From: Eutrigla gurnardus | Taxonomy: Eukaryota; Chordata; Actinopteri; Perciformes; Triglidae | Direction: 5' to 3' | DNA: 64,000 nt | NCBI GenBank assembly: GCA_963514095.1 | Contig: OY741271.1 | Coordinates: forward strand, 3,915,976-3,979,975 | Part shown: positions 53,501-62,860 of the stretch, one piece after another | Position numbering within the stretch: the stretch's first letter is position 1 | Layout: each line of letters starts with the position of its first letter | The notes under the pieces: model-generated | Databases searched by the model: none | What the model was told of the DNA's origin: nothing | Seen by the model: the letters and a program-made list of their open reading frames with translations, nothing else | Translations under genes and position numbers: made by a program

Positions 53501-56385
53501 CGGCGCCTCTGATTAGCATGAAGTAGATTCGACTTCAACTTTATGCAAATGAGGAGCGGCCACCTCGTGCACCGTCTCTTGACATTCGCTGCGACGCTAC
53601 CAGAATGCATTGCACGGCTTTTCAAATAGACAATGAATGGGACGCGGGGAAACACCGCTGCCTGTGGACACGTACCTTAACGCCTTGTCTCCTCCTCATC
53701 TCCCACTCACGCCTTCTTCTCCTCCCTCTTTCCCACTTGCGCGGGTGGGAATGACGGGAGGCGTGCTTGCGCTAGCCTGCGCGGTGCACGAAACTTGCAA
53801 AGTCCAGGCGGACACACCCCGTCGGCGTAGCGCAGGTGCGCTGCGCGCTGACTGCGCCTGGTGTACGAAACTAGGGCCCTTGGTCATTCTGTCATTTGTC
53901 TCAATCCAACACTGGTCCACGAATTTGGTCATCCCGGATTTACTTTTGTAATGCTGTTCTCTCTGGCCTTCCCACCAAACTGCTCAACAGGCATTATGTA
54001 AAACTCGACTGCCTGGATCAACACCCGAAACAAAACATCCAAACACATCACCCCATTCTCATCCCACTACACTAGTTCTGTTCACATTCAAAGCCCTCCA
54101 CAACCTCGCCCCCAGTTATCTCTGATTTCTTTACGGCCCCTCTCGCTCCCTGCGCTCATTCACACCTCAGGGCTCAGCACAATGGATGCTAGGGCCTTCA
54201 GCCCTCAAATAATCAACCTCAAAACAGCCCTGAAATAATATGTATTATTATCATTATTATTATCTTTGTGGACACTCCTCTAACCACCTCTAATAATGAT
54301 GACTCTCTCAGTGACAAACAAATAAATTTACATCGGTGTTGTTGTGGAGGTGACAATGTATTCTGTTGTTCAGTTTGTTATGTTTCCTACATAGCTGGTG
54401 TGTGGCTCCCGTACCATCATAATCAATCTTTCCATCATTGTTTTTGTCTCCGTCCTTCATCAGCTCCTCGATGTCATCTTCTGTGATGGCTTCTCCAGTG
54501 GAGGCCAACATGGTCTTCAGCTCTTCTAAGTCTATGTAGCCATCCCCGTTCCTCGACGCAAGATAGAGGAGTCAGTTTTACACTCATCTGGAACATGTGT
54601 TGAACATCTGTTTTGCTGAACCACATAATGTCTTTCTAACAATGTATTCTAGTGAAGTTTTGGCTGTTGGTCAAAGTCACCAAAGAGTTCTTTGATTGGC
54701 TGATTTAAAACACTGACTTCTCTTCTATTAACTTGCTGATTATTATGGTGATAGTATACATTATATATGATTATGATAGTGCATATGCTGTGTTATAAGA
54801 AATAGAAATATAAACCTACTTGTCAAACATGCGGAACAATTCTGCTAACTCCTCCTCTGACTTCCCTTTGCTCTCCTCCTTCATGCAGCGAACCATCATG
54901 ACCAAGAACTCATCAAAATCCACTGTGCCACTGCCTGTAAATACACACCATCACATTCTCATATTTGCAGTTATTAGACCTTTCAAAGTCTTTAATGTAC
55001 ACTCAAGTCGGTCTAATTGTATTCAAATAATTTTATTCCGCTATGAAATGTTACAGTGTGTTGCTGACATACCATCCTCATCCACCTCATCAATCATCTC
55101 CTGGAGCTCCTCAGGGGTGGGATTTTGTCCCAGCATCCTCATCACCTTCCCCAACTCTTTGGTACTGATGCATCCATCCTCTGCATCCTGGATGAAGATG
55201 TCAAACGCAGCCTTGAACTCTAGAAGGAACATACTTTCAAGTTACTCACAACTACAGAGTTTAACGTCAATAAGGATTGTTGACACAAAACAATAACAAG
55301 AATAAAAACATATCAGAAGTAAAGTCTGACACATACACATCCAATACAGGATGTCGTACTTTTTTTTAATCAGTATCGGGTATACATTTAATGGCAGATA
55401 TAGATGATGGCAGTAGAAAGTATCAGTAGCAGCAGTAGTCTTACTTGAATCCTTGAGGCATATAATGGTAGATATAGATGATGGTAGTAGTAAGTTAGAT
55501 ATGATCGTAATATAGAGATGATAGGAGTAGTAAGTATCAGTAACAGAAGTCATGTCCTCACCATTTTTCTGTTCTTCTGTCAAGTTCTCAACCTGGAGGG
55601 AAACAAAATCAGGAGGATTATGGTTTGTATTTCCTCATTTCTTTTTTCCAGTGAAGAGTTTGAGCTGGGCAGGGATGCAGATAAAATTGTGAGAGCAGGC
55701 TGACTGCATGTCATCCTTCTTTCCTCACTTACTATTCTTGTGGTGTGGCAGAGAACAAAGGCAGTGTTTAATAGCCATCAGCTGTCGCTGCTCTTCTTCC
55801 TATCAACTGACCGTCTCGGTTCTATTGTCAGACACATGAGCTAATCACTCTGTGCTGTGTGAGCTCATCACACCACTTGTTTCATACAAGTTGGAATCAA
55901 GTGTTATATTGTATACTTTCTTCTACAGTTAGTCTAATTTAAACACAATTATTCTAAGATTATCCTTATCTTTTAGTTGTTTATACGAAGGTCATGACCT
56001 CAGAATCAACAAGAATTCAGCTGAACACCAGAGCAGAATTTCCTGACAGTAGAATCTGAACCAATAAAACACCAATATAATTGAATCCAAACCTCTCTGG
56101 TAGTCAAGTTAAGTTTACTTTTAGTTACTGCATTGCCGTTGCATTGTGGGTGCTTTCATTCTATGAATGTTAAACTTGACTGACAGGAATCAGCTGTCAC
56201 TGTGTTCCTTATCAGATCAGAGCCTGCAGACACCTCCTATATCATTTTGTGCAACAGTCTGTCTTTTATTAACACACAATGACAATATCTGTTTCAAGGT
56301 TTTGTGATTAATACTTGAATGCGTGGATCATCATCAGAAAAATAAATCACACAGTACTCACCGCGGCTTTATAGACGTCATCCAT
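47573..56385 (-). CDS. tnnc1: troponin C, slow skeletal/cardiac type
   Basis: Six exons: 56385-56362, 55592-55562, 55219-55073, 54934-54820, 54551-54415 and 47604-47573. The lengths 24, 31, 147, 115, 137 and 32 sum to 486 nt, exactly 161 residues plus stop, the family length. All introns are GT...AG. It starts MDDVYKAAVENLTEEQKN. EF-hand I is degenerate (IFIQDAEDGCIS), as in cardiac TnC, while hands II (DEDGSGTVDFDE), III (DKNGDGYIDLEE) and IV (DKNNDGKIDYDE) have Ca-binding loops. It ends EFLEFMKGVE. Residues Ile28, Gln29 and Asp30 are those reported in trout cardiac TnC. It is the calcium sensor of the thin filament, binding troponin I and T. The last intron (6.8 kb) is filled with transposons. 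Which fish tnnc1 duplicate (a or b) cannot be told. Confidence 0.96.
47605..48147. other. start of tnnc1 intron 5, no feature
   Basis: AT-rich intron sequence. A short inverted repeat (ACCAATTCTTCACCCAGAAT against TGGGTGAAGAATTGGTTTAT, about 47882-47925) can form a hairpin. No gene. Confidence 0.5.
48148..48256 (+). repeat. GGGCCC-end repeat, left part (copy C)
   Basis: GGGCCCTATTTCGTGGCGCA and the following 90 bp match the left part of the complete copy at 50436-51393, then break off. Confidence 0.75.
48257..48732. repeat. possible hAT-end sequence and unassigned intron DNA
   Basis: Begins CAGTGTTGCCAGGTGTAC with TACGATAATT repeats, like a hAT terminus. No partner end was found, so only the left end is supported. 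Confidence 0.35.
48733..49650 (+). repeat. unit with TATA box and poly(A) signal, LTR-like
   Basis: CTTATAAATAGGAGC (about 48735-48749) is a strong TATA box and AATAAAGAT near 49581 a poly(A) signal. Pyrimidine-rich sequence lies between. This is the layout of an LTR or retroposed promoter, but clear TG/CA ends and duplications were not found. Confidence 0.35.
49655..50317 (+). mobile_element. TTAA-flanked DNA element (Kolobok/piggyBac-like MITE)
   Basis: The termini AGGGACTTAGGGCAGGAT are inverted at both ends, and TTAA flanks each (49651-49654 and 50318-50321). AGGG ends with TTAA fit Kolobok better than piggyBac. ATGTCAAGCGACGAA followed by GTAAGT near 49883 looks like a small first exon. 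No transposase. Confidence 0.75.
50436..51393 (+). mobile_element. GGGCCC-end element, complete copy A (958 bp)
   Basis: The ends are GGGCCCTAGTTTCGTGGCGC and CTACGAAACTAGGGCCC. The interior is very rich in GCGC words (CACACAGCGCGTGATGCGCG). A near-identical copy in reverse orientation is at 57435-58384. Short frames on either strand have no recognised domain. Target duplications are unclear (TAT/TTA), so the superfamily is open. Confidence 0.75.
51394..52224. other. tnnc1 intron 5, no feature recognised
   Basis: Mostly unique-looking AT-rich intron DNA. I see no element ends or genes. Confidence 0.5.
52416..52540 (-). repeat. SINE/RTE-type tail inserted in the L2 fragment
   Basis: CCATCCATCGTCTACCGCTT and CTGGAGCCGATCCCAGCTGA. 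The flanks TCTCTGAACTCATC and TCTCTGAGCTCATC form a target duplication of about 13 bp. Confidence 0.8.
52918..53879 (+). mobile_element. right part of GGGCCC-end repeat with nested palindromic element
   Basis: 52918-52967 and 53684-53879 match the right third of copy A, ending GTACGAAACTAGGGCCC. Between them, 52968-53683 is a separate element with about 190-bp inverted arms starting AGGTACGT(C/G)TCCACAGG. A stretch of about 30 bp (CGTCTCCTCCTCGTCTCCCACTCA-like) is present on both sides of it. Confidence 0.65.
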
Positions 56386-56640
56386 AGCTGCTGGTCTGCC
56401 TCTGATACACCACTACTGCACTCAGACACGAACACTGCCAGCAGTAGCTGCCTCAGTCTTTATGGTTTGAGTGAGTGAGCCACTAAAAATCTCTCGACCA
56501 TCCCACTACAACCACGGAGGGAGGGGTGACAGAGATCTATAAAAAGAAATTAACAGAAGCCAACTAACAATGGTGAAACATTGACAGCAGCACAAGAGGC
56601 AAAGCTCCATTTGTGTTCCGCTCAGCTAGTTTGGATAAAA
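56386..56640 (-). promoter_or_regulatory. tnnc1 upstream region
   Basis: On minus, CATAAAG at about 56464-56458 is a possible TATA element some 75 bp before the ATG. GATTTTTAG near 56493-56485 is partly like a MEF2 site. Both are weak, position-based suggestions. Confidence 0.3.
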
Positions 56641-57434
56641 TGCCAGCTGTCATATACTTTTTTTTCTACAGTAGTTAGTTAGTAGTAGTTGGTTCTGAAA
56701 GACCTTACCACTCTTCTGGTCCGATTCTATCAAATCTATGAGAAAATTACCTGAATTCTCACCATATTTATTTTAAAGTTCATTTCTTTCAAAGTAAACA
56801 TTGTTAGCTTATGGTCTCAGTCATTAGTTCCAAGTCTTCTTCAGCATTTTACGTCCCGATATGGATAAGGGAGTAACAATTGATGTAAATGGCCAAGAGG
56901 AAGGATGGAAGATGCTTGTTGCCAAAATATATGTACAATTTATTAATTTATAAAACAAAGAAACAATGCAGGTCACTGATCTGCAGAATTGCAAATGAAA
57001 AGCGAGCTTGCCAGCAGGGCCATGGGAAGTGAGTTTTGGTTGGGGTTGCTGTAGTGGGGGGTAGTTTGCCAGAAATCCATAAAAATAGGCTTTATTTGAA
57101 ATGGTACAAAATTGATTGTATTTTATTGAAACGCCTCTGTAAAAGGACAGCATACTAGCATTGCATGGCACACAGCACAGGCATACATCACTGTCAAAAA
57201 AAGGCGACAAAATGCGAAACGCACACAGATTGATACTAACGCAAACAAAGTAACTGTTTGCTAAGGTAACAAATGTTGCTGTACAGACTTGCACCGAAAA
57301 TGACGGTGAAAACAAACACGTGAAATATAAAACTGTTATAAATTAAATAAAACTTAATTATTGACGCTTCTGACATGAGCGTCAAAACAGGCTTAAGACA
57401 ACCCTATCGCACAGCATTTTAGACAGAACACACT
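56641..57434. other. upstream flank of tnnc1, no gene supported
   Basis: A 163-codon minus frame (57315-56824) has no recognisable domain and biased composition. Treated as non-coding. Confidence 0.45.
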
Positions 57435-58384
57435 GGGCCCTAGTTTCGTAGACCAGGCGCAGTCAGCTTTCAGCGCACATGCGCCGCGCAGACGGGGTGT
57501 GTCCGCCTGGACTTTGCAAGTTTCGTGCACCGCGCAGGCTCGCGCAGGCACACCTCCCGTCTCGCCCACCGGTGCAAGTGGGAAAGAGGGAGGAGAAGAA
57601 GGCGTGAGTGGGAGACGAGGAGGAGACGAGGCGTGGACTGGGATTAATACAGCCGATTCAGATCTTCACCAATCAAATGAGCTCCTCTCCTCACCTTTAA
57701 TGCGTTAGGGGAGGTTCAGTGCAAGTTCCGTCATTTGACAACCCGATGACAGAAGCAGCGCCGCCGCTCCCACCACGCGCATCACGCGCTGTGCGCGCGT
57801 ATCATAATAATAACAATGCCGATATTGTAAAAAACAGGAGAGAGAGAGGGAGATGTTTTGGTCCGAGAGGCTGAGTTTCCGTTACGCGTGCCATCCGCCT
57901 TTGATCTGACGTCAGATGTGACGGGACAATCTAGATATAAATGCATGTGTTGATTCAATTAGTTGCATTAAATAGTGTTTGTTGTGATTATTTATTGCAT
58001 TTAAATGTGCCTGGAACTGTGGAAACCTGCCTGTGAGGTCTCGGTGACGTGTACGCACTGCGCGCCGTCAGCCAAACTTCCACTCCACCTGCTGTGATTC
58101 GCATTGAATGAATGGACTTTATTTACGCCTTGCGCCGAAAGTAGACCAGGTTGGAGCTGGCGAGCTTTCAGCGCAGTCTCGGCGAGGCTTTTTGCCACGA
58201 AACTTCCGCTACGCCAAGCTGAATCTGTGACGCCTCCCCCTGCTGCGCCGCCACACCCATCTTGGCGCAGGCAATCCACCAAACTGCCAAACTGACGGTG
58301 CGCAAGGCTGCGCGGGTCGAAACTTGCATTGCGCCGGCTCCGCCACCCTGCGCCGCCCTGCGCTGCGCCAAGAAACTAGGGCCC
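57435..58384 (-). mobile_element. GGGCCC-end element, complete copy B (950 bp)
   Basis: Near-identical inverse of copy A along its whole length. ACT on both sides (57432-57434 and 58385-58387) may be a 3-bp target duplication. Confidence 0.78.
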
Positions 58385-58838
58385 ACTGACTCAAAACATC
58401 ATAGGCCTACACAACGCATAATTCATAGGCTACATTAAACTATTGCCTACAACAAATGCTATTAAAAATCATAAACACACAGTATAGCCTTAGCCCACAT
58501 TTTCAAAAAACACAGCGCACTGCGCAGAGCATATAAACCATCAGCATAAATTTATAACAAATCCATTAAAAGACCAAGAGAAATAATTAAACTATTCAGG
58601 CATCATCATTAGGCATACGCTGCTCGGTGGCAGCTGATAATAGCCTATCCATTCCTTACCATGAGACGACAATTTAATATGACGTATTTGTCGTACCATA
58701 AAGCTTAGCGGCTTAGCGTTTTTTTGTTAATTTGTTTTGTTTTTGTTTAGATCTCCTAGGTTTAATGTAACATTATGTTAGTGCATAATAGACAGGGGGA
58801 CGGAGAGTTTTTATACATTTTTTTGATATTTATTTTTT
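58385..58838. other. AT-rich spacer, no feature
   Basis: No gene, RNA or element ends seen. Confidence 0.5.
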
Positions 58839-58850
58839 GATCGCGAGTGG

Positions 58851-59234
58851 GGGCTGCACGGTGGTGTAGTGGGTAGCGCTGTCGCCTCACAGCGAGAGGA
58901 TCCTGGGTTCGATTCCCAGATCGGCCCGGGTTCCTTCTGTGTGGAGTTTGCATGGTCTCCCCGTGTGAGCGTGGGTTCTCTCCGGGTTCTCCGGCTTCCT
59001 CCCACAGTCCAAAGACATGCAGGATGGGGATAGGTTAATTGGGGACTCTAAATTGCCCGTAGGTGTGAATGTGAGCGTGAATGGTTGTTTGTCTCTACAT
59101 TTTGGCCCTGCGATAGACTGGCGACCTGTCCAGGGTGTACCCTGCCTTCGGCCAATGACAGCTGGGATTGGCTCCAGCCCCCCCGTGACCCTAAATACAG
59201 GATAAGCGGTAGAAAATGGATGGATGGATGGATG
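58851..59234 (+). mobile_element. complete tRNA-derived SINE
   Basis: The pol III A box TGGTGTAGTGG (58862-58872) and B box GGTTCGATTCC (58906-58916) sit in a tRNA-like head. The body has GGTAATTGGGGACTC-type words and a LINE-derived tail ending (GATG)n. The 12-bp duplication GATCGYGAGTGG flanks it (58839-58850 and 59235-59246). The (GATG)n tail suggests mobilisation by an RTE/Rex3-type LINE. The truncated tails elsewhere in the window match its 3' half. Confidence 0.9.
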
Positions 59235-59339
59235 GATCGTGAGTGGTATGACACATAAATACGCGTGCTTTCCTGCAAGGGGTGCTGCCGCACCCCCAGC
59301 ACCCCCACTTCCCACGGCTATGCTTGCCAGGAACAGACA

Positions 59340-61390
59340 GAGGTCGATCACAACCAGCAGGGCCCAGCGCATCAAACGCTGGTTATGGTTACATCTGAGA
59401 AAGAAACAGGATTATGGTACATACACATGAAAGTGCTGAAGGGCGAGAAGCAACAGCCTGGATGGCTCACTTAACCCTCACTGTCCTGCAGCAATACAGC
59501 ACCGGCCCCAGAGGTGCTTGCATCCACTTCAATTTTGAATAGAAGAGATTAGGAAAGGAACCACTGGAAAGAAGGGACCTCGCAACTCTAAAAGCATGTT
59601 CCCACTCCTCGTTCCACACAAAAGGAACAGAGGTACGACACAGCCGAGGGCAACCACCACAGAGACATTTTTACTGAAGCACCGATAATAAACAGCCATA
59701 CCCAAGAAACACCAAAACTCACGTTGGGTAATGGGAACTGGAAAAGACAACCTTCGCATCTATAGGACAACATGACCATGACCAACTTGCTCTCCTAAGT
59801 AGGTAACGATGGCCTGACTGAACTCACACTTTGCAAGGTTAAGGGTCAATGACCTCTGTCAAGTTTGGTAATGAAGGTGGCAGGACCAATACTGTCTATA
59901 TCGCCCTCCATGTTTGGCAAGGGAAAAAAGTCTGGTGTTGTTACTGCATTAACCTTGCAAAAGTCTGCAGAAAACGGAGGTACCATCAGCCAGTAAACAC
60001 GGAGAAGTCCAGGGACTGCGACTAGGCTTCGCCAATCCATTTTCCAGCAGGTATTCAGCCATGCTCTTCATTACCTCTCTGTTAATAATGGGGCAATGGG
60101 AGGCATGTCGTAGGAGATGCAGAGCCGACATCAATGTTGTGCTGCAACACATTGGTACAAGATGGCACGTCACTGAACAAGGTAGAAAAGGAACAAAGTA
60201 GCTGAGTAATGTCATTATGCTGAGTTGCAGGTAGATAAGACAGTTGTGATTCGATAGCCAGGAACTCTGAGTTTGACAACCTACCACTTTGCTGACCATC
60301 ACTAAGCACTGTCAGACTGTCATCATACGAAGTCTCAGCACAAACCAAAGCAATGGGACTCATACCAGGGGCGGCAGCCTCCGGAGTTACTTTCTGCCTC
60401 CCTCGATTAGAATCACTGGAATGATAGGCCTTCAACATGTTAATGTGACATATTTGAGTCTTTCTTCCCAGCTCAGGAGAGTGAATGACATAGTCTGTAT
60501 CCGACACCTTATGTTTTACCACATACGGCCCTGAAAAGCGAGCAGAGACACATTTGTCACAGTACCCAAATGAGACATGAACCGCTCTTTCAGTACTTTC
60601 ATAGGACCACGCAAACTATGTCCAAATAAAATTTCAGGGGACTCTTGCTTAGCTTCACAACATTCAACATTCAAAAAGGGACCCCCTCATCCCAATCCTT
60701 CTCTGTATCTTAACAGTACTTGCATAACATTAACTTGAGAGTTTGATGCCTCCGTCCAAGTGCACCCTGCGAATCTGGATGATACGCACTGGATACCGGA
60801 TTCGACACTCCCAAAATCGACAAGGTCTGTGTGAAGATTTTAGAGAGAAAGTTAGTTCCTTGATCAGTCTACACAACGTTTGGCATCCCAAAGGTGGTAA
60901 AGAACTTCAACCAACTATCATCAGAGCATTGGTGCAGTGATGTGGTGCGCCTCAGAAAACTGAGTGGAAACACACATTACTGTCAACAGGAACTGATTGC
61001 CTGCCTTTGTTTGCGGCAACTGGCCCATGCAGTCAACAATGACACGTTCAAAAGGCTCCCCAACAGCAGGAATAGGATGCAGAGGGGCTGGAGGCAATAC
61101 CTGGTTTGGGTTTCCCACAATTTGTCAGGTGTGTCAGGTTTTACAGAAACATACCACATCCGCCTTCAAACCTGGCCAAAAGAAATGTTTCAGGATACGG
61201 TCATATGTTTCGGTAACACCCAGATGACCCAACCATTCATGATCATGTGCCAACTCTACAACCTGCTGTCGACAACCAGTGGGGACAACAGTATGATAAA
61301 CATTAGCCCTGTCTTCACCTGCAAGACCCATTTACACATCAGTACACCAATTTACAGGTAGACCATATTCTTTGATGAGTAGGACTCTGT
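59340..61390 (-). pseudogene. second Gmr1-type gypsy pol (IN before RT), decayed
   Basis: Minus order is the integrase HHCC finger (AHDHEWLGHLGVTETYDRIL, 61331-61134), integrase core (PFERVIVDCMGQLPQTKAG, 61118-60921), integrase C-terminal module and linker (VSDTDYVIHSPELGRKTQIC, HINMLKAY, 60522-60082), RT start (EYLLENGLAKPSRSPWTSPC; VNAVTTPDFFPLPNM), RT end (FWCFLGMAVYYRCFSKNVS, 59720), and RNase H (VDASTSGAGAVLL near 59510, then NHNQRLMRWALL near 59370). Many stops and shifts. Same unusual domain order as the element at 633-10589, and clearly a related family (SDTDYVI, HINMLK motifs). Confidence 0.85.
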
Positions 61391-62079
61391 GGAACAACAT
61401 TAAAAAGGCAGAGGGGACACTGAGTGTGAGTGAAATCCCAGTTTATTATGGCCAATGGCCAAGGGAACAAAGAGATTGGCAGATCTCGCGCGTCGCCTAG
61501 TAACACAGCTAGGTGACGCGCCACCAGAGCATTTAACGAGTTGAGAACGTAGATTCGAAGAATGTAAAAAGTCAGTAGTTGCTCGCACAGGGCTGCTGTT
61601 TTATGCAGTGGTTAAAGAGTCATGTAAATATGCAGGGCGAGCTAATTGGATTTCCAAAGCTCATTTAATACGTCACATGGACGGTGCAGCTGTAACAGCC
61701 TCTCTGGTTCCGCAAAGCCAGGATGCTTTGTAAAAGGGAAACCATTGCAGCGTTACACCACAAAGCAAAGTTCTATATAAACGCTGCGATCACGGGCATA
61801 TTTTTTACTCTCCTTTTCGTGATTATGACCGAATCTTCTGTGTAAAAAGGCCTAACACCTTGTGGTAAAGGTTGGTATACTGGTCCAGTCCGGTGTTTGT
61901 CTCACAATCTCAAACCGGTTTGAAAATGTTTATACCGGCCCATGCCTACTTCTTAACCTCTGTGATGCACTGTCACCATTCATGTGCTGAATGATGACCA
62001 ACTGTGCATGGTTTTGCTGCTGGGCATCGAGTTCATGTGCATGAGTCAAACCATCTTGAAGTCCCACCTATCATATGTC
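61391..62079. other. unassigned, possibly LTR-derived sequence
   Basis: AATAAAC on minus near 61448-61440 and TATATAAACGC on plus near 61774 are regulatory-looking words. Clear LTR ends were not found. Confidence 0.3.
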
Positions 62080-62600
62080 ATGCCTGGGGGGTGGAATTCA
62101 ATTTCAGTGGGGGGCCTCCCTTGTGGTTTGGTCCCCCAGGTGGGCAACCCCCCCCCCCCCGTTTTTCTGTGGATTTTAGAGGGGTCAATGCTAAAACCCA
62201 CCATGATGCCCCTGGTGCATGAAATCATGGAGTCCGTGCAAGGGGCGAAATATTTTATCTCTTTGGATCTTCAGAGTGGTAACTGGCAAGTGACTACGGA
62301 TGAAGTGAGCAAGTAGAAGCCATGACTTGCTGTGTTGCAAAAGCTGTATCAGGCCCAGCTAACCCTCAATGTAAAGACATGCCATCTCTTCCAAATTCAA
62401 CTCTTGGGTTAATGGACCCAGGGAAAATCAAGGCCACCACTGCCTACCCAGCACCAGCAAACCAAAAGATTCTCCAAAGGTTCCGGGGATGGTGGGGTGG
62501 TACCACAAGTGTATCCCCAGGTTGGCGGATGGAGTGGTTCCCCTGAATAACCTCAATGTGTGGTATGTCAAGCTGCCTTTCAGTCCCTGAAACAACTGTT
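62080..62600 (+). pseudogene. gypsy reverse transcriptase fragment
   Basis: Broken frames give SVDFRGVNAKTHHDA, HEIMESVQGAKYFISLDLQS GNWQVT and then MDPGKIKATTAYPAPANQKI LQRFRG and RLADGVVPLNNLN. These are RT motif 2/A and the connection region of a Ty3/gypsy element, different from the Gmr1 type. The YxDD region is deleted. Confidence 0.75.
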
Positions 62601-62624
62601 ATAGTCTCCACCAGTGCTGGTTCT

Positions 62625-62860
62625 GTTAAGGCTGTGTCTGTAGGACCCAAAAGCAGACAGGACGCTGACGAGAGTTTGAAGATGATTTTAATGAAATGAC
62701 ATGATGTGGGGCAGCAGCAGGAGGGGGCAGGCGGATATGATCAAGTCTAGTAACTGTATTATTGCATGGCTGCTTAATCTGAAACACTTCGCTTCCTGGT
62801 TTAGACCTGCTTTTAAGAGGCAGAGAATTTTCACATGTGAGTGAAGCAAGCATTTTTTTT
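62625..62860 (-). repeat. possible gypsy LTR fragment
   Basis: On minus the words GTCCTGTCTGCTTTTGGGTC and TTCATTAAAATCATC resemble the 3' part of fish gypsy LTRs. No ends or partner seen. Confidence 0.3.

Larger units (their letters stand above)
52225..54240 (+). pseudogene. L2-type LINE ORF2 fragments, split by insertions
   Basis: The first part (52225-52917) includes DPPWIVNTHQLPLQLHHSN, SELILKANSTSCQL and ADSADLNNYRPISNLPFISK. The second (53885-54240) includes YCNALLSGLPTKLLN and a decayed C-terminal region. Between them are a SINE tail and the right part of a GGGCCC element with a palindromic insertion. RT core is deleted. Confidence 0.65.

Noticed and set aside
56824..57315. 163-codon minus frame upstream of tnnc1
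   Set aside because: Cys/Phe/Ser-rich with no conserved motif, no splice or poly(A) signals; likely chance or old repeat.
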